A DNA stretch of 64,000 nucleotides, taken from the NCBI GenBank assembly GCA_048264125.1, contig JBLXDM010000002.1, positions 124,001-188,000 of the forward strand, in the 5' to 3' direction. Position 1 is the stretch's first letter; each line of letters begins with the position of its first letter. Below are positions 57,443-64,000 of the stretch, in pieces. A model generated the notes under the pieces. It was not told the origin of the DNA, did no database searches, and saw only the letters and a program-made list of their open reading frames with translations. The stretch is from M1-B18 sp048264125. GTDB taxonomy: Bacteria > Bacillota > Clostridia > Peptostreptococcales > Natronincolaceae. The position numbers and the translations under genes are program-made.

Positions 57443-58048
57443 TTATCTTTTGATTATTGGTGACAGCTTTTTATAAATTAGTAGCGTTATAATAGCTATA
57501 ACCATACCCTTTACTAAATTGAAGGGAGTTATTCCGTACAGAATAAGACTTTGTACATCTACAATTCTGCTGTTTATCACTGTTCCTAGATTAACGATCG
57601 CATCTATAGGCATAAAGTTAGAATAAAAGGGGATTATGATGTAGTAGTTGGCTATGGCACCCGCTACACACATAACAACCGTACCAAGGATTGTTCCCAG
57701 CAATGCATGAAATTTATCCTTTTTAGCATGGTAAACCATGGCTGCAGGAACAACATAGGAGACGCCTATGATGAAATTAGCCATTTCACCGACTCCTCCT
57801 GTTGAGGATTTCGTAATACCATATAGAACCACCTTAACCAATTGAATAAGCGCACCCGCCACCGGACCCAGTGCAAAGCCTCCCACCAAAGCCGGAACAT
57901 CACTCATATCAATCTTCAAAAAGCTTGGAAACATAGGTAATGGAAAATCCAGCAGCATAAGAATATATGCTATAACCGCCAGAATTGAAATCTTAACAAG
58001 GCTGTTAACTGACAGCTTGTTTTTTGAAATACTTAAACTGTTTTGCAT
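57443..58048 (-). CDS. ribU: Riboflavin ECF transporter S component RibU
   Basis: This 201-residue membrane protein has six helices. It shows the ECF S-component pattern: ILAVIAYILMLLDFPLPMFPSFLKIDMSDVPALVGGFALGPVAGALIQLVKVVLYG, then GVGEMANFIIGVSYVVPAAMVYH. The block DFPLPMFPSFLKIDMSDVPAL is typical of RibU. An FMN riboswitch with terminator lies directly upstream, which confirms flavin control. It binds riboflavin and needs EcfAAT from elsewhere. Confidence 0.95.
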   Translation of the reverse strand: MQNSLSISKNKLSVNSLVKISILAVIAYILMLLDFPLPMFPSFLKIDMSDVPALVGGFALGPVAGALIQLVKVVLYGITKSSTGGVGEMANFIIGVSYVVPAAMVYHAKKDKFHALLGTILGTVVMCVAGAIANYYIIIPFYSNFMPIDAIVNLGTVINSRIVDVQSLILYGITPFNLVKGMVIAIITLLIYKKLSPIIKR

Positions 58049-58121
58049 TTTTTATTCCTCCTGTAAAATCATAAATTATAGAATATTGCTTCCTTCAAAG
58101 AAATTAGTGCCTTTTAAATAT

Positions 58122-58151
58122 AAAAAACCTGAAGATAAAAATCTTCAGGTT
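58122..58151 (-). terminator. Riboswitch terminator
   Basis: AACCTGAAGAT and ATCTTCAGGTT pair over 11 bp and are followed on the minus strand by six T. The arm CTTCAGG repeats the 5' end of the riboswitch (TCTTCAGGGC), so the two folds can compete. Confidence 0.8.
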
Positions 58152-58180
58152 AAAAGAGCATATAGCCACGTCAAAAAAGC

Positions 58181-58299
58181 CCTTCTTCTCCCATCCAGAC
58201 TATACTGTCGATACTGGAATTGCACCAGTTCAATCGATTTAAAAAATCGACTCGCGGATTATACCGCCGGTCGGGAATTTCACCCTGCCCTGAAGAATT
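58181..58299 (-). ncRNA. FMN riboswitch (RFN element)
   Basis: On the minus strand the RFN core is intact: TCTTCAGGGCAGGGTGAAAT, CCCGACCGGCGGTA, GCGAG, GGTGCAATTCCAGTA, CGACAGTATAGTCTGGATGG, GAGAAG. It precedes the ribU terminator by about 30 bases. FMN binding should favour the terminator and stop riboflavin uptake. Confidence 0.96.
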
Positions 58300-58364
58300 A
58301 ACATTTATTCTATTAAGCCTATTATATACCTTTTCTACCCATCAGGCAATCCTCTGATGTAAAA

Positions 58365-58862
58365 TTATTTATTATTCACCTGATTACCCAGTTTTTTTAA
58401 ATTATTCAGCTCCTCCTCAATATTGAATTGGAATTTTAAGCAGAAGAAAATCAGTAATGCCTGAATTATTAGCTTTGGTAGTAAATATACAATCCTCAGC
58501 CATTCCTGTGACAATATTTCTACATAGCTCAGACCTGTTACTCCTTGCGCTATGAATGAGTAGGTTCCTTCGATTAAAGTGTTAACAATGAAGCTTATGA
58601 GGCAACCCAAGAAAGCCTTTAACGGTGTCGCCTTTAATAGCAGCCACATGATTAGAGACATAGATAAAAAGGACGGAATTAAATGGGGGCCTAGATCGAC
58701 ATATCTTCGAATAAAGAAGATAGCTATACCCTGTACAATTGATGCAATGAAAATTCTGATCGGCTTAGGCTTTATGCCCACCATGGTCAAACCGAAAAAC
58801 ATCATTAATAATGCCTCCGGTATTACTCCGAATATTATAAAACTCAGTGGCATTGTATCCAT
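58365..58862 (-). CDS. Membrane protein of unknown function
   Basis: A 165-residue protein with five or six membrane helices (SFIIFGVIPEALLMMFFGLTMV, IRIFIASIVQGIAIFF, LIPSFLSMSLIMWLLL, LGCLISFIVNTLIEG, LLPKLIIQALLIFFCLKF) and a charged C-terminal tail (NIEEELNNLKKLGNQ). The helix layout resembles the sensor region of AgrC-like kinases, but there is no kinase domain. AAAGGAGATAAATTC precedes the start. It follows the amidohydrolase gene by 35 bases. Function not assigned. Confidence 0.7.
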   Translation of the reverse strand: MDTMPLSFIIFGVIPEALLMMFFGLTMVGIKPKPIRIFIASIVQGIAIFFIRRYVDLGPHLIPSFLSMSLIMWLLLKATPLKAFLGCLISFIVNTLIEGTYSFIAQGVTGLSYVEILSQEWLRIVYLLPKLIIQALLIFFCLKFQFNIEEELNNLKKLGNQVNNK

Positions 58863-58897
58863 GAATTTATCTCCTTTACAATTACTCCCTACCCTAT

Positions 58898-60055
58898 CTA
58901 TCTCTTATATACTATTCTTCCGTCAATTATTGTGTATAAGACCTTTGCCTGTAAATCAAAGGGGTGTCCCTCCCATATTACAATGTCAGCATCCTTTCCG
59001 ACTTCAAGGCTGCCTACCCTGTCATCAAGCTCCAATATTTCAGCAGGATATATCGTGATGGCCTTCAGGGCCTCCTCCTCCTCCATACCTGATTTGTGGG
59101 ACAGTGCCGCACACATGGGTAGATGCTGTACCGGTATTACAGGATGATCCGTCATGATAGCTACCTTAACCCCTGCCTTATTTAATGCTCCAGGAGTATC
59201 AAAGGATTTGTTTTTTAATTCAAACTTAGTTCTAAAGCCGAAGCTGGGACCAACGATAGCAGCAAGGCCTTCTTCTGCCAGCTGATCTGCAATCAGATGA
59301 CCCTCAGTACAATGCTCCAAAGTCATTTTAAGACCGAATTCCTTGGCAATTCGTATAGCAGTGAAAATATCGTCGGCTCTATGGGCATGGGCCTTTAAGG
59401 GTATTTCTCCCCTCAGTACCGGCAGCAATGCCTCCAGCTTCGCATCATAACTAGGAAGCTTGGATTTATCCCCCTCGGCCTCCTCAAGCTTTTCCTTATA
59501 TTTTATGGCCTTCATAATCGTCTCTCTTAATATTGAGGCAGTTGCCATTCTGGTGCTGGGAGAAGTCTTCTTTTCATTGTATACCCTCTTTGGATTCTCA
59601 CCAAAGGCAATCTTCATTGCAATCGGTTCCTTTATAATCATGTCATCAATCCTGTTACCATGGGTCTTTATGGCTGCAAATTGCCCCCCTATTACATTGG
59701 CACTGCCGGGTCCGGTGGCTACTGTGGTAATTCCTCCCTCGACAGCCTCTCTAAATGTTATGTCCATAGGGTTTATTGCATCAATGGCTCTAAGCTGCGG
59801 CGTTACCGGATCAGTCATTTCATTGCCGTCCGCCCCCTCAAAGCCGATGGAATCCTCCCAAAGCCCTAAATGACAATGGGCATCAATCATTCCCGGAAAA
59901 GCCAAATTTCCTCCTGCATCTATAACCTCTGCATCAGCTGGAGCCTTAACCTCCTTGCCAATAGCCTTAATTTTACCCTTCTCAACTAATATGGAGCCCC
60001 CCTCGATTATCTCTCCTGCCATTGTATATATTTTGGCATTGTTAATTAGCATCAT
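58898..60055 (-). CDS. Amidohydrolase-superfamily protein
   Basis: About 385 residues from the ATG at 60055 (GGGGG seven bases upstream). Metal ligands of the amidohydrolase barrel are visible: GMIDAHCHLG (HxH), LKAHAHRADD, LEHCTEGHLI and IMTDHPVI. The C-terminal segment ITIYPAEILELDDRVGSLEVGKDADIVIWEGHPFD is typical of imidazolonepropionase-like and related amidohydrolases. It should hydrolyse a C-N bond in a cyclic or peptide-like substrate. Substrate unknown; not in an obvious pathway here. Confidence 0.87.
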   Translation of the reverse strand: MMLINNAKIYTMAGEIIEGGSILVEKGKIKAIGKEVKAPADAEVIDAGGNLAFPGMIDAHCHLGLWEDSIGFEGADGNEMTDPVTPQLRAIDAINPMDITFREAVEGGITTVATGPGSANVIGGQFAAIKTHGNRIDDMIIKEPIAMKIAFGENPKRVYNEKKTSPSTRMATASILRETIMKAIKYKEKLEEAEGDKSKLPSYDAKLEALLPVLRGEIPLKAHAHRADDIFTAIRIAKEFGLKMTLEHCTEGHLIADQLAEEGLAAIVGPSFGFRTKFELKNKSFDTPGALNKAGVKVAIMTDHPVIPVQHLPMCAALSHKSGMEEEEALKAITIYPAEILELDDRVGSLEVGKDADIVIWEGHPFDLQAKVLYTIIDGRIVYKR

Positions 60056-60223
60056 CAATATTCCCCCTGATATTTAGTTTATATTATCTGATATTCCACA
60101 CCACAATAAAAAATCCTGCATATTTTTCGAGTACAAAAATAATTTTGTAATCTTTCTGTAATATTACAGTCAGTAATTGTAAGGCTTTAAAAAATCCTAT
60201 CTTATATTAGACAATATAAATAG

Positions 60224-60254
60224 AAAAAAGTTCCATATATACTGGAACTTTTTT
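60224..60254. terminator. Terminator of cobT
   Basis: AAAAAAGTTCCA and TGGAACTTTTTT pair perfectly over 12 bp; 42 bases after the cobT stop codon. Confidence 0.8.
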
Positions 60255-60295
60255 CATAAATATTTAATTCACAATATTTTTGAAAGGCCTAATAG

Positions 60296-61345
60296 CTACA
60301 GGGATATTCCAGCCTCCTCAAAGGTTATCATTTCCCTTACCATATAGGTGGCTGCCTCAACGAAGTTGAAGGCCAGAGCTGCCCCCGTACCCTCACCTAA
60401 TCTAAGCCCCATGTCAAACATAGGCTGTAGCTCCAGCAATTCAAGCGCCCTTCTACCACCATTTTCAGCCGTCATATGGGAGGCTATCAAAAATGGTCTA
60501 ATTTTAGGCTGAATTTTTGTAGCTATAATTGCAGCAGCCGTGGAAATATAGCCATCCACCACAACAGGAGCCCCCAGTGCAGCAGCAGCCAGCATAGTTC
60601 CTGCCATTCCTGCTATTTCCAGACCACCTACCTTAGCCAAAATATCTATTCCATCATTTGCATCCGGTTTATTCAGTTCAATAGACCTTTGTATAACCTC
60701 TGCCTTATGCTTAAGCCTCTCAACAGGCAGACCAGCTCCAACACCAACAATAGCATGAGGATCAAGCCCTCCTGCCACAGCAATTATTGCAGTGCTGGCT
60801 GTGGTATTGGCAATCCCCATTTCCCCGGTGCCTATGAGCCTAACCCCCCTATTCAATATGGCATCGGAGGCCACCTCAATCCCCACCTCCAGAGCCTTAA
60901 TTGCCTCTTCTCTAGTCATTGCAGGACCCTTAGCCATATTGTCAGTACCGTATTTAATCTTTCTTTTGAGGACCCCAGGATAGTCCACATCCGCCGCCAC
61001 ACCAATATCTACAACAATAACCTCACTTCCAGCCTGCTTAGCAAAGGCATTGACTCCTGTTACGCCCCTTGCAAAGTTAGGCGTATGAATAGCCGTGACA
61101 GCCTGAGGGTTAGGGGCAACGCCCTCCTCATAAACCCCATGATCCGCCGACATAACCACAATCAGCTTCTTATCCAGCACAGGAGATAGCTCCCCCGTAA
61201 TCCCCGCCAGCTGAACCGCCAGCTCCTCCATCCTACCAAGGCTCCCCACAGGCTTAACCAGTGCGTCGATTCTCTCCCGACAAAGCCTCATGGCCTCAGA
61301 ATTCAGCTCACCAACACCCTCAATCGTTTTTTTAAGTAGTTCCAT
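60296..61345 (-). CDS. cobT: Nicotinate-nucleotide:dimethylbenzimidazole phosphoribosyltransferase CobT
   Basis: The 349-residue enzyme shows LGRMEELAVQLAGITGEL, VVMSADHGVYEEGVAPNPQAVT, GTGEMGIANTTASTAII and the C-terminal RLGEGTGAALAFNFVEAATYMVREM, where the catalytic Glu (GEGTGAA) lies. It makes alpha-ribazole phosphate for the lower ligand of cobalamin. A cobalamin riboswitch lies upstream on the same strand (61765-61925) with its terminator at 61691-61745, but about 345 bases separate it from the start; an AAGGAGG site precedes the start codon. Probably B12-controlled. Confidence 0.95.
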   Translation of the reverse strand: MELLKKTIEGVGELNSEAMRLCRERIDALVKPVGSLGRMEELAVQLAGITGELSPVLDKKLIVVMSADHGVYEEGVAPNPQAVTAIHTPNFARGVTGVNAFAKQAGSEVIVVDIGVAADVDYPGVLKRKIKYGTDNMAKGPAMTREEAIKALEVGIEVASDAILNRGVRLIGTGEMGIANTTASTAIIAVAGGLDPHAIVGVGAGLPVERLKHKAEVIQRSIELNKPDANDGIDILAKVGGLEIAGMAGTMLAAAALGAPVVVDGYISTAAAIIATKIQPKIRPFLIASHMTAENGGRRALELLELQPMFDMGLRLGEGTGAALAFNFVEAATYMVREMITFEEAGISL

Positions 61346-61690
61346 TTTAAATTCCTCCTTATGATTTTTATATTTTTAATTTTAGATCTTTACTCACTAA
61401 GGTTATGCTTTACATATAATTAGAACACCTACACTGGAAATGATGCCGCCTGTATCAGGAATAGCTTTGAAAAAATAACCACAATTCTTAATGACCGAAG
61501 ATCAGAAGGGCGTTAAAAGGTCTGCATGTCTGAACGCAGTGAGTTTGCAGACCTTAGCCCTTCTGATTGGAGGGAGTTATAGAATTGTTTATTTTTGAAA
61601 CCGCTATGGACTTATACAGACGGCTTCATTTCCCTACCACCACTTCTCAACTAAGAAGCAAAACAACTCATGCTCTTTATCCTTTATTAA
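61346..61690. other. Region between cobT and the B12 riboswitch terminator
   Basis: 345 bases without a convincing gene. Its main feature is a long hairpin at 61501-61567. No tRNA-like or T-box core was found. An extra promoter for cobT could lie here, but none was obvious. Confidence 0.5.
61501..61567. repeat. Long two-step hairpin
   Basis: ATCAGAAGGGC (61501-61511) pairs with GCCCTTCTGAT (61557-61567), and inside it AAGGTCTGCA (61517-61526) pairs with TGCAGACCTT (61546-61555), total 21 paired bases with a 19-base loop. No T tract on either side, so not a plain terminator. It may be an mRNA stability element, a small dispersed palindrome, or a processed RNA leader. Confidence 0.65.
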
Positions 61691-61745
61691 GCAAAAATAA
61701 AAAAAGTTCACGGCATATTTGCGTAGCAAATATACCGTGAACTTT
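61691..61745 (-). terminator. Cobalamin riboswitch terminator
   Basis: Minus strand AAAGTTCACGG pairs with CCGTGAACTTT (with ATATTTGC/GCAAATAT further inside) and is followed by seven T. It lies 20 bases after the riboswitch. Confidence 0.85.
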
Positions 61746-61764
61746 ACCATCCTCCACAGAAAAA

Positions 61765-61925
61765 ACCAATATAGGCAGGTCTCCTGGCTCAGCATCAGCA
61801 TCCTTCACGCCTTCCCGTTTCCAGTGGCATAAGTGAGGACTCCGCTTTACAGTGGCGGGACCGCTGGAGCTTATAAACTCCATTCCCTATTCTCCCCTTA
61901 GGGGCACCTATTTGGTTGCATTCAG
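61765..61925 (-). ncRNA. Cobalamin riboswitch
   Basis: On the minus strand the conserved blocks occur in order: AGGTGCCCC, GGGGAGAATAGGGAA, GCGGTCCCGCCACTGT, GCCACTGG, GGGAAGGC and GAGCCAGGAGACCTGCC (B12 box). Class I layout. Binding of adenosylcobalamin should favour the terminator at 61691-61745. It is downstream of the MFS gene and upstream of cobT on the same strand, so cobT is its likely target. Confidence 0.96.
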
Positions 61926-61955
61926 TTATATAATATATGATACAACGAATTAAGC

Positions 61956-63251
61956 CTATTTTCCATAAATATTTTTGCAATTTGTTTCCTTTATAAAGAA
62001 GGTAAAAACAAAGCTAATCACAGCTGCTATTAAGCAATACATAAAGGCCTTCTGATAAAGCTGAGTCGGCTCCATAAGCCCCTGATACTTATCAAAAACT
62101 CCCCCCAGGATAGGCGGAATAATTGCGGCTCCTAGGAACCCACCTATATTAACCACGGAGGTGGATATCCCTGCGATGCTGGGATGATTGACCTCCTTGG
62201 CGCAGGCCAGTCCCAATAGGAAGATACAGCAGGTGAAGCCTAAAACAAAATACAAGGGATAGAGGACAGCGATGGGCGGTTTACCACCATTCCATAGCAC
62301 CACCAAAGCCCAGGAAGCCACATATACAGCTCCGGCAACAACCATAGGCAGCTTTCTTCTTCTGAGGCTGTCAGAAATACGTCCAAGAACGATGCTTCCG
62401 ATGGCGAGACCCAGTACGGAAACCAGCAGATAATTAGGTGCAGCCTCAGCCGTCATCCCATAAACATCCATCAAATAGCTTTGGCCCCAGGTTCCCGACA
62501 GAGCCACAAAGGGCCCATAGAAGCCAACAAAAATGAAAAAGCCAGGCCATGTTCGCCAATTGGAAAGGGTCTTCCTCAGACCCTCCATTAAGGAAGGTGC
62601 CGCCTCTGTCCTAGTCTTCTCAGCTTTAATCCCTTCAATTTCTTGAATAGTTGGGAAGCCCATCTCAGCTGGCGAATTCCTTACCACCAGGTAGCACAAA
62701 ATAGCCACCACAAGGCTTATTACACCAAATATAACAAAGGTGGTTCTCCAGGTGAAATACGCCACCATAATTACCAATGGGGTTTGGGCCAGCATGCCTC
62801 CAATATTCCCAAATAAAGAGGTTAGCCCCGTCATAGTAGCAAACTCCCGCTCCCTAAACCATTGGGATTGTGTCTTTAGAATTGCAATAAATACAACCGA
62901 CACACCAATACCTACCAATAATCGCCCAAAGAAAAGTAATGGCAGGTTAGGTGCCAGTCCAAAGACTATGGAGCCAATGGCTGCCATAAAGGTCCCCATA
63001 GCTACAGTCTTTCTGGCTCCCAAAGAGTCAGCTAAAATACCTGAGGGGATTTGCATCACCATATAGGCATAAAAGTAGGTTGAACCAATATTGGCGAAGG
63101 TGGTGCCTGAAATATTGAAGGTATCAACCAGATCCTGCCTTACTACTCCAAGGGATAGTCTGTGAAAGAAAACAATGATATAGGATAAAACCAATACCCC
63201 CCAGACCACCCATCTGTAGCTCATCATTTTTTTTGCATTATCCTGCTGCAT
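61956..63251 (-). CDS. MFS transporter
   Basis: A 431-residue, 12-helix major facilitator. N-terminal VLVLSYIIVFFHRLSLGVVRQDLV, the A-motif-like LADSLGARKTVAMGTFMAAIGSIVFG, GRLLVGIGVSVVFIAILKTQSQWFRE and a second-half GRISDSLRRRKLP give the anion:cation/hexuronate or OPA-like subfamily pattern. It follows a cobalamin riboswitch in the opposite sense of position (riboswitch is downstream), so it is not B12-controlled by that element. Substrate unknown; AAAAGGAGTAGATTTAT precedes the start. Confidence 0.88.
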   Translation of the reverse strand: MQQDNAKKMMSYRWVVWGVLVLSYIIVFFHRLSLGVVRQDLVDTFNISGTTFANIGSTYFYAYMVMQIPSGILADSLGARKTVAMGTFMAAIGSIVFGLAPNLPLLFFGRLLVGIGVSVVFIAILKTQSQWFREREFATMTGLTSLFGNIGGMLAQTPLVIMVAYFTWRTTFVIFGVISLVVAILCYLVVRNSPAEMGFPTIQEIEGIKAEKTRTEAAPSLMEGLRKTLSNWRTWPGFFIFVGFYGPFVALSGTWGQSYLMDVYGMTAEAAPNYLLVSVLGLAIGSIVLGRISDSLRRRKLPMVVAGAVYVASWALVVLWNGGKPPIAVLYPLYFVLGFTCCIFLLGLACAKEVNHPSIAGISTSVVNIGGFLGAAIIPPILGGVFDKYQGLMEPTQLYQKAFMYCLIAAVISFVFTFFIKETNCKNIYGK

Positions 63252-63287
63252 ATAAATCTACTCCTTTTACAAAAATTATTATAATAA

Positions 63288-64000
63288 TTAGTGAATCCCC
63301 TTCATGCTAAGGGATACTCTACCCTTTTTAAGGTCAATGCCGATTACCTTGACGTTTACAATGTCGCCAACAGAGACAACCTCCATAGGATTCTTTACAA
63401 ACTTATCACTCAGCTCAGAAATATGAACCAAGCCATCATTCTTTATGCCTATATCCACAAAGGCACCAAAATCTATGACATTCCTTACCGTGCCGGTCAA
63501 AAGCATCTCCGCCCTCAGATCCTCAATCTTAATCACGTCGGTTCTGAAAATCGGCTTCGCTAGCTCCTCCCGTGGGTCCCGACCGGGCTTCCTCAGCTCC
63601 TTGATCATATCCTTAAGGGTAGGAATACCTATATTTAACTGAGCCGCTGTTTCCTCGGCATTTACGGAGGCCAGGCCTCCACTAAGCTCCCTTAGCCTGC
63701 TATTGTCCAGACTATTCAGAGGGTAGCCCAGCTTTTCCAGCAGCAGCGAAGCAGCACTATAGGACTCCGGATGCACCCCAGTATTATCCAGAGGATTGCT
63801 GCCATCGGTAATTCGAAGGAAGCCTGCTGCTTGAACGAAGGCTGCAGGACCTAAGCGCTTAACCTTATTCAGCTGACTCCTGTTGATAAACTTACCATTC
63901 TCCTCACGATATTTTACAATATTCTCGGCAACTGCCTTTGATATTCCGGAAATATACTGTAATAGTGAGGCTGAGGCAGTATTCAGGTCGACACCTACGC
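63288..64000 (-). CDS. tex: Tex-family RNA-binding protein, C-terminal part (truncated)
   Basis: The frame is open to base 64000, giving the last 236 residues. The edge begins VGVDLNTASASLLQYISG (helix-hairpin-helix region of Tex), then YREENGKFINRSQLNKVKRLGPAAFVQAAGFLRI, and ends in an S1 domain (LLTGTVRNVIDFGAFVDIGIKNDGLVHISELSDKFVKNPMEVVSVGDIVNVKVIGIDLKKGRVSLSMK). Tex is a nucleic-acid-binding factor of transcription and RNA handling. The 5' two thirds lie outside the window. 36 bases separate it from the MFS gene, suggesting possible co-transcription. Confidence 0.95.
   Translation of the reverse strand, partial: VGVDLNTASASLLQYISGISKAVAENIVKYREENGKFINRSQLNKVKRLGPAAFVQAAGFLRITDGSNPLDNTGVHPESYSAASLLLEKLGYPLNSLDNSRLRELSGGLASVNAEETAAQLNIGIPTLKDMIKELRKPGRDPREELAKPIFRTDVIKIEDLRAEMLLTGTVRNVIDFGAFVDIGIKNDGLVHISELSDKFVKNPMEVVSVGDIVNVKVIGIDLKKGRVSLSMKGIH

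Noticed and set aside
60476..61189. Plus-strand open frame of 237 codons
   Set aside because: Antisense shadow of cobT; low-complexity Ser/Cys/Asn/His composition, no ribosome site.
61677..61883. 68-codon open frame on the minus strand
   Set aside because: It is a chance frame through the cobalamin riboswitch and its terminator; no ribosome site and the RNA fold explains the sequence.
1..64000. CRISPR arrays, prophage, rRNA or tRNA genes
   Set aside because: No regularly spaced identical repeats with unique spacers, no phage structural genes, and no recognisable rRNA or tRNA sequence was seen on either strand.

Overview
The window looks like chromosomal DNA of a low-GC, strictly anaerobic Gram-positive bacterium of the class Clostridia, probably close to Alkaliphilus or Clostridiaceae. 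The reasons are strong AGGAGG-type ribosome binding sites, a Rex repressor, an electron-bifurcating lactate dehydrogenase/Etf module, a YqeB-type selenium-dependent molybdenum hydroxylase accessory protein, HD-GYP signalling, ECF-type vitamin uptake, and DUF438/DUF1858 redox proteins. No rRNA, tRNA, prophage or CRISPR array was seen. Genus assignment is inference only.

Layout. 1-3.4 kb: a two-component system (kinase cut by the window edge), a divergent PadR regulator with a repeat-rich membrane partner, and a small membrane protein. 3.5-8.3 kb: a zinc-ribbon protein, then a four-gene molybdenum/selenium cofactor operon (molybdopterin-binding protein, chemotaxis-type transducer, YqeB, nitroreductase). 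8.4-16.7 kb: an anaerobic ureide/oxamate cluster with AllH, AllF (FdrA, its C-terminal domain on a separate small gene), AllG, a cyclase-family hydrolase, a class III CoA-transferase and a PucR-type regulator. 17-22 kb: an NCS2 purine/pyrimidine permease and a three-subunit xanthine dehydrogenase. Together 4-22 kb reads as a purine-use island: uptake, hydroxylation by a (probably selenium-dependent) Mo enzyme, and terminal oxamate cleavage to carbamoyl phosphate.

22.8-25 kb: an unknown protein and an HD-GYP c-di-GMP phosphodiesterase preceded by an unusual inverted-repeat leader with a tiny ORF. 25-37 kb: lactate and redox metabolism (LctD, EtfA, EtfB, FadR-type regulator, glutamate dehydrogenase, a P-loop/Asp23 fusion, ferredoxin, lipoprotein, MarR, Rex, lactate permease). 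Three copies of TGGT-N3-ACCA tie the lactate genes to the regulator; a perfect Rex-type site precedes rex. 37.7-40.3 kb: an ABC-F ATPase and BioY under a BirA-type operator. 40.5-40.65 kb: a dense cluster of DnaA boxes. 41-42.5 kb: an RRNPP-type (HTH+TPR) regulator followed at once by a 41-residue secreted pro-peptide, a likely peptide quorum-sensing pair that I consider the best candidate for an undescribed system.

43-47.3 kb: TsaD, a DUF438/hemerythrin/PAS protein, DUF1858, and a REP-associated tyrosine transposase with its repeats, including a perfect 62-bp palindrome. 47.3-50.5 kb: an ECF sigma/anti-sigma operon with two bactofilin-like membrane proteins. 50.9-55.3 kb: a MacAB-like exporter with two paralogous permeases. 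55.6-57.3 kb: RimI, TsaB and TsaE. 57.4-64 kb: RibU with an FMN riboswitch, a membrane protein, an amidohydrolase, CobT downstream of a cobalamin riboswitch, an MFS transporter, and the 3' part of tex.

A small MITE-like repeat family (three copies: 12066-12153, 45867-46042, 55313-55488) is scattered through the window. All identifications come from reading the sequence and recalling families; no database search was possible.
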